From Bordetella parapertussis (GTDB lineage: Bacteria; Pseudomonadota; Gammaproteobacteria; Burkholderiales; Burkholderiaceae_C): a DNA stretch of 10,001 bases. Location: assembly GCA_945888535.1 (NCBI GenBank), contig CAMDAN010000087.1:1-10001 (forward strand), given 5' to 3'. Shown one piece after another: positions 6,983 to 10,001 of this stretch. Below the pieces are notes generated by a model. That model was not told the origin of the DNA, made no database searches, and saw only the letters and a program-made list of their open reading frames with translations. The translations under genes and the position numbers were made by a program. Numbering within the stretch: the stretch's first letter is position 1; each line of letters opens with the position of its first letter.

Positions 6983-8304
6983 TAAACTAACTCTTCTTTA
7001 CGGATACGAACAATGGTTTGAAGTACGGTGGGCAAAGCTTGCATCAAAGAAATCGCAGCGTCCATTTGTGATTCTTTGCAGTCGTGGGTCAAGATAATCA
7101 GATCCGTCTGGCTCGCTTCAACGCCACTGATCTCATCTGACTCGCGCTGTAACACGGCATCAATACTGATATCTGCTTGGGCCAGAATGCCGGTGACTTT
7201 TGCCAAGACACCGGTCTGGTCTGCCACACGCAAACGCAGGTAGTAACTCGTCACAATGTGGCTCATCGGCAAAATCGGTGTGTCGCTCATCGCGTCTGGC
7301 TGAAACGCCAAATGCGGGACGCGCTGGGCTGCGTCGGCCGTATGCAGTCGGGTCACATCGACCAGATCGGCAATCACAGCGGATGCCGTTTGCTCAGACC
7401 CAGCTCCAGCCCCGTAGTACATCGTGATACCGGCGGCATCGCTTTTGACCATGATGCCGTTCATAGAGCCTTCGACATTGGCCAGCAATCGTTTGATCGG
7501 GATCAGTGTGGGGTGAACGCGTAACTCGATTCCTGAGTGGGTGCGTTTGGCAATTCCTAGCAACTTGATGCGGTAGCCCAACTGGTAGGCGTAGGCAATA
7601 TCCGCCGCCGCGAGCTTGGTAATTCCTTCCACATGGGCCCGTTTGAATTGGACCGGTACCCCAAAAGCAATCGCGGCCAAGATGGTGGCTTTATGGGCGG
7701 CATCAAAGCCTTCAATGTCAAACGTCGGGTCTGCTTCGGCATATCCGAGAGCTTGGGCTTGTGCCAGAGCAGCATCAAAGCTCAGACCTTTGTCGCGCAT
7801 TTCTGACAATATGAAATTGGTGGTTCCGTTGATGATGCCCGCTACCCATTCAATGCGGTTGCCAGAGAGCCCTTCGCGCAGGGCCTTGATGATTGGAATA
7901 CTGACCGCGACTGCACCTTCAAAGGCCACCATAACGCCCTTGGCATGGGCCGCGGCGAAGACTTCGTTGCCGTGTTCAGCCAGCAAAGCCTTGTTGGCTG
8001 TCACCACATGCTTCCCATTAGCGATGGCTTCCATCACCAAGTCTTTGGCAAGGGTCGTTCCGCCAATGACTTCTACGATGATTTCAATATCCGGGTCGTT
8101 CACCACAGCGAAGGGATCACTCACCACCTCGACGGCCTTACCCACCAGCGCTTTGGCACGCTCCACATTGCGCGCTGCCACCCGGGTGATCTCAATGCCT
8201 CGGCCAGCGCGGCGTTTGATTTCTTCTTGGTTGCGTTTTAAGACCGCGAACGTACCACTGCCTACCGTACCTATACCTAACAAACCTACTTGAATCGGAT
8301 TCAT
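6982..8304 (-). CDS. hom: Homoserine dehydrogenase with C-terminal ACT domain
   Basis: This 440-residue monofunctional enzyme reduces aspartate semialdehyde to homoserine with NAD(P)H, the branch point towards threonine and methionine. The Rossmann dinucleotide motif is GIGTVGSG (10-17). The central catalytic domain has TANKALLAEHG, with Lys105, and the AGIINGTTNFIL segment. It also has GFDAAHK with Asp201 and Lys205, the residues used by the family in hydride transfer and substrate binding. An ACT domain from about residue 352 to 430 (YYLRLRVADQTGVLAKV) is the usual site for feedback inhibition by threonine. There is no N-terminal aspartokinase, unlike E. coli ThrA/MetL. The start is 28 bases after alaA with only a weak TAAAG ribosome binding site, and the stop overlaps the thrC start by one base. 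Confidence 0.97.
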   Translation of the reverse strand: MNPIQVGLLGIGTVGSGTFAVLKRNQEEIKRRAGRGIEITRVAARNVERAKALVGKAVEVVSDPFAVVNDPDIEIIVEVIGGTTLAKDLVMEAIANGKHVVTANKALLAEHGNEVFAAAHAKGVMVAFEGAVAVSIPIIKALREGLSGNRIEWVAGIINGTTNFILSEMRDKGLSFDAALAQAQALGYAEADPTFDIEGFDAAHKATILAAIAFGVPVQFKRAHVEGITKLAAADIAYAYQLGYRIKLLGIAKRTHSGIELRVHPTLIPIKRLLANVEGSMNGIMVKSDAAGITMYYGAGAGSEQTASAVIADLVDVTRLHTADAAQRVPHLAFQPDAMSDTPILPMSHIVTSYYLRLRVADQTGVLAKVTGILAQADISIDAVLQRESDEISGVEASQTDLIILTHDCKESQMDAAISLMQALPTVLQTIVRIRKEELV

Positions 8305-8332
8305 AAAATGCTTTAACAGTGCAACAAAAAAA

Positions 8333-9559
8333 TCAATGGCCTACGCGCTTGCGGTACGTTTCTAAAAAATGGGCAATCCGCGAAATGGCTTCGCGAAGGT
8401 CGTCTTCGTGAGGCAAAAATACGATGCGAAAGTGGTCAGGCGCAGACCAATTAAACCCACTGCCTTGGACCAACATGACACGCGTTTCTTGAAGCAACTC
8501 CAAGAAAAACTGTTGGTCATCTTCAATCGGGTAAACCTTGGGGTCCAAACGAGGGAACATATACAAAGCAGCACTGGGCTTGACACATGTCACCCCAGGT
8601 ATGGCGGTAATGAGCGAATACGCCAAGTCGCGCTGGCGACGCAAACGCCCTCCTTCACACACCAAGTCATCAATACTTTGGTAGCCGCCTAGCGCGGTTT
8701 GGATAGCGTATTGGCCAGGAACGTTGGCACACAAACGCATATTCGAAAGCATATTCAAGCCTTCAATGTAATCCTTGGCTGGGCGTTTATCTCCGGAAAC
8801 CACCATCCACCCGGCCCGGTAACCGCACGAACGGTAGCTTTTGGACAAAGAGTTAAAGGTCAGGGTCAAGACGTCGTTACTAAGTGAACCCAAGGCCGTG
8901 TGTTGGACCCCGTCATACAAAACCTTGTCATACACTTCGTCGGCAAAAATCACCAATCCGTGTTCGCGGGCAATAGTGACAATTTCTAACAGCAAGGCGT
9001 CAGCGTAAAGCGCCCCGGTAGGGTTGTTGGGGTTGATCACCACAATGCCCTTGGTTCGTGGGGTGATTTTTGCGCGGATATCGTCAAGATTAGGCATCCA
9101 CCCGTTGGCCTCGTCACACCGGTAGTGCACTGGGGTACCACCCGATAGGCTTGCAGCTGCAGTCCACAGCGGGTAATCGGGCGCTGGAAGTAAAAGTTCA
9201 TCGCCGTTGTCTAGCAAGGCGTTCGTTGCCATCACAATCAATTCACTGGCGCCATTACCCAAATAAATATCGTCCAGTGTGACGCCTTTAATGTCTTGCT
9301 TTTGGGTTTCGTGCATCACCGCTTTTCGCGCAGAGAAAATGCCTTTGCTGTCAGAGTAACCTGAAGAATTGGGCAAGTTGCGAATCATGTCTTGCTGAAT
9401 TTCTTCGGGCGCATCAAAACCAAATACCGCGAGGTTGCCAATATTGAGTTTGATGATTTTTTGGCCCTCTTCCTCCATCTGACGCGCACGGTCCATGATG
9501 GGGCCACGAATGTCGTAACAGACGTTGGCAAGCTTGGCAGATTTCTGAATGGTTCTCAA
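8333..9559 (-). CDS. alaA: Glutamate-pyruvate (alanine) aminotransferase, AlaA type
   Basis: This 408-residue, fold-type I PLP aminotransferase is collinear with E. coli AlaA (YfbQ). It transfers the amino group of glutamate to pyruvate to make L-alanine. Landmarks are VCYDIRGP (13-20), KLNIGN (37-42), GYSDSKG (67-73), the cofactor-contacting APDYPLW (126-132), NPNNPTGA (176-183), FADEVYDK (205-212) and SLSKSYR with Schiff-base Lys240, the same number as the E. coli lysine. The C-terminal DHFRIVFLP carries the substrate carboxylate Arg. The start codon is TTG (9559-9557). It is backed by a strong GGAGGG and by alignment of MRTIQKSAKL with the E. coli start; the next ATG would delete conserved residues. 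Alternative names alaC or aspC-like are possible, but similarity to AlaA is much closer. It heads the minus-strand gene series. Confidence 0.92.
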   Translation of the reverse strand: MRTIQKSAKLANVCYDIRGPIMDRARQMEEEGQKIIKLNIGNLAVFGFDAPEEIQQDMIRNLPNSSGYSDSKGIFSARKAVMHETQKQDIKGVTLDDIYLGNGASELIVMATNALLDNGDELLLPAPDYPLWTAAASLSGGTPVHYRCDEANGWMPNLDDIRAKITPRTKGIVVINPNNPTGALYADALLLEIVTIAREHGLVIFADEVYDKVLYDGVQHTALGSLSNDVLTLTFNSLSKSYRSCGYRAGWMVVSGDKRPAKDYIEGLNMLSNMRLCANVPGQYAIQTALGGYQSIDDLVCEGGRLRRQRDLAYSLITAIPGVTCVKPSAALYMFPRLDPKVYPIEDDQQFFLELLQETRVMLVQGSGFNWSAPDHFRIVFLPHEDDLREAISRIAHFLETYRKRVGH

Positions 9560-9562
9560 AAT

Positions 9563-9568
9563 CCCTCC
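9563..9568 (-). promoter_or_regulatory. Strong Shine-Dalgarno deciding the TTG start of alaA
   Basis: GGAGGG on the minus strand lies three bases before the TTG at 9559-9557. A TAG stop occurs in frame further upstream with no ATG or GTG between. The spacing is a little tight, but the match to the 16S rRNA tail is the best in the window. It supports TTG as the true start. Confidence 0.65.
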
Positions 9569-9593
9569 GAGAATATAGGGTTCAGGCGAAAAC

Positions 9594-9599
9594 TATAAT
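9594..9599 (+). promoter_or_regulatory. Perfect TATAAT -10 element in the alaA / Mth938-like divergent region
   Basis: TATAAT occurs on the plus strand at 9594-9599 in the only AT-rich patch of the 112-base divergent region, 72 bases before the Mth938-like ATG. No recognisable -35 or extended TG lies at the right distance. On the minus strand the overlapping TATAGT (9597-9592) could serve alaA, so the patch may supply either or both genes. Confidence 0.25.
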
Positions 9600-9671
9600 T
9601 TGACCACAGTATTCTGCCGCAGTAGTGCAGTGCAACATTCAAATTCGTCACCCTTCGCCACCCTAGAACCG

Positions 9672-10001
9672 ATGAAACTCCAACCTGACCGCACCCAAGG
9701 CCCCACGATCACCGGATATGGGAGCGACTGGGTCGCCATCAATGGCGAGCCCGTCCATGCCAGCACGGTGGTTTGCAGCACGGGGCAAACCTTTCCATGG
9801 GAATGCGACGGGTTCGAAAAGCTAGGCCCAGCCGATTTTGAAAAACTGATCGATTTAGGCGCAGAGTTGGTCATTTTTGGGAGCGGTTCGACCCTTCGCT
9901 TTCCCGACCCCCAATGGCTCCAAGGCTTGTATGACAAACGGATCGGCGTTGAAACCATGGATACCCAGGCGGCTTGCAGGACTTACAACTTTCTAGCCGG
10001 C
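9672..10001 (+). CDS. Mth938-like (DUF498 / NDUFAF3 family) protein, cut by right edge
   Basis: An ATG at 9672 opens 110 codons that reach the window edge without a stop. The start MKLQPDRTQGPTITGYG, the central ELVIFGSGSTLRFP (about residues 69-82) and the late VETMDTQAACRTYNFLAG (93-110) are the conserved blocks of the Mth938-like family. The mitochondrial relative NDUFAF3 helps assemble respiratory complex I; the bacterial role is not established. Family members are about 120-130 residues, so only the last 10-20 are missing. There is no signal peptide or membrane segment, which suggests a cytosolic protein. The ribosome binding site is weak. The ATG is preferred over an upstream in-frame GTG (9630) because the family begins at this point. 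It is transcribed divergently from alaA. Confidence 0.88.
   Translation, partial: MKLQPDRTQGPTITGYGSDWVAINGEPVHASTVVCSTGQTFPWECDGFEKLGPADFEKLIDLGAELVIFGSGSTLRFPDPQWLQGLYDKRIGVETMDTQAACRTYNFLAG

Noticed and set aside
9593..9958. 121-codon minus-strand frame opposite the Mth938-like gene
   Set aside because: The plus-strand frame carries the conserved family blocks, while the minus-strand product shows no recognisable motif. It is a shadow frame.
1..10001. Mobile elements, defence systems, CRISPR arrays, phage or biosynthetic clusters
   Set aside because: Every gene in the window is a recognisable housekeeping family in a compact, compositionally even arrangement. I see no terminal repeats, direct-repeat arrays, tRNA attachment sites or foreign-looking insert.

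Overview
The window reads as ordinary chromosomal housekeeping DNA of a betaproteobacterium, most likely a freshwater Burkholderiales/Comamonadaceae lineage (Limnohabitans- or Rhodoferax-like). The basis is the protein sequences: a ClpB, AlaA, Hom and ThrC set of betaproteobacterial type, and the gene order Mth938-like / alaA-hom-thrC-moeA-moaD-moaE-clpB, which I recall from that family. The assignment below the order level is inference. Gene density is very high. No stretch over 200 bases lacks a gene, and I see no insertion sequence, CRISPR array, tRNA, rRNA or phage gene.

Layout from left to right. Positions 1-73 (minus) hold the first 24 codons of an isochorismatase-family hydrolase that runs off the left edge. 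Positions 74-267 are a divergent, AT-rich intergenic region with a candidate promoter and a small inverted repeat. Positions 268-819 (plus) encode a secreted NlpC/P60 peptidase. This gene converges on clpB with only 22 bases between the stops. From 9559 down to 842, seven genes lie on the minus strand in transcription order alaA, hom, thrC, moeA, moaD, moaE, clpB. Positions 9560-9671 are a second divergent promoter region, followed on the plus strand by a Mth938-like (DUF498) gene that is cut by the right edge.

The minus-strand genes fall into functional blocks. alaA makes alanine by transamination. hom and thrC are two of the three enzymes between aspartate semialdehyde and threonine; homoserine kinase is not in the window. 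moeA, moaD and moaE carry out the late part of molybdenum cofactor synthesis: dithiolene sulfur insertion by the MoaD-MoaE synthase, then Mo insertion by MoeA. The intergenic distances from hom to moaE are -1, 6, 9 and 5 bases, so threonine and molybdopterin genes are probably co-transcribed and translationally coupled. clpB, the heat-shock disaggregase, is set off by 109 bases that contain a very good sigma-32 promoter, so it should respond to heat independently of the upstream genes.

I found no credible new biological system. The points worth a second look are regulatory or architectural: the heat-shock promoter of clpB, the mixed threonine/Moco transcription unit, a TTG start behind a strong ribosome binding site in alaA, and the two compact divergent promoter regions.
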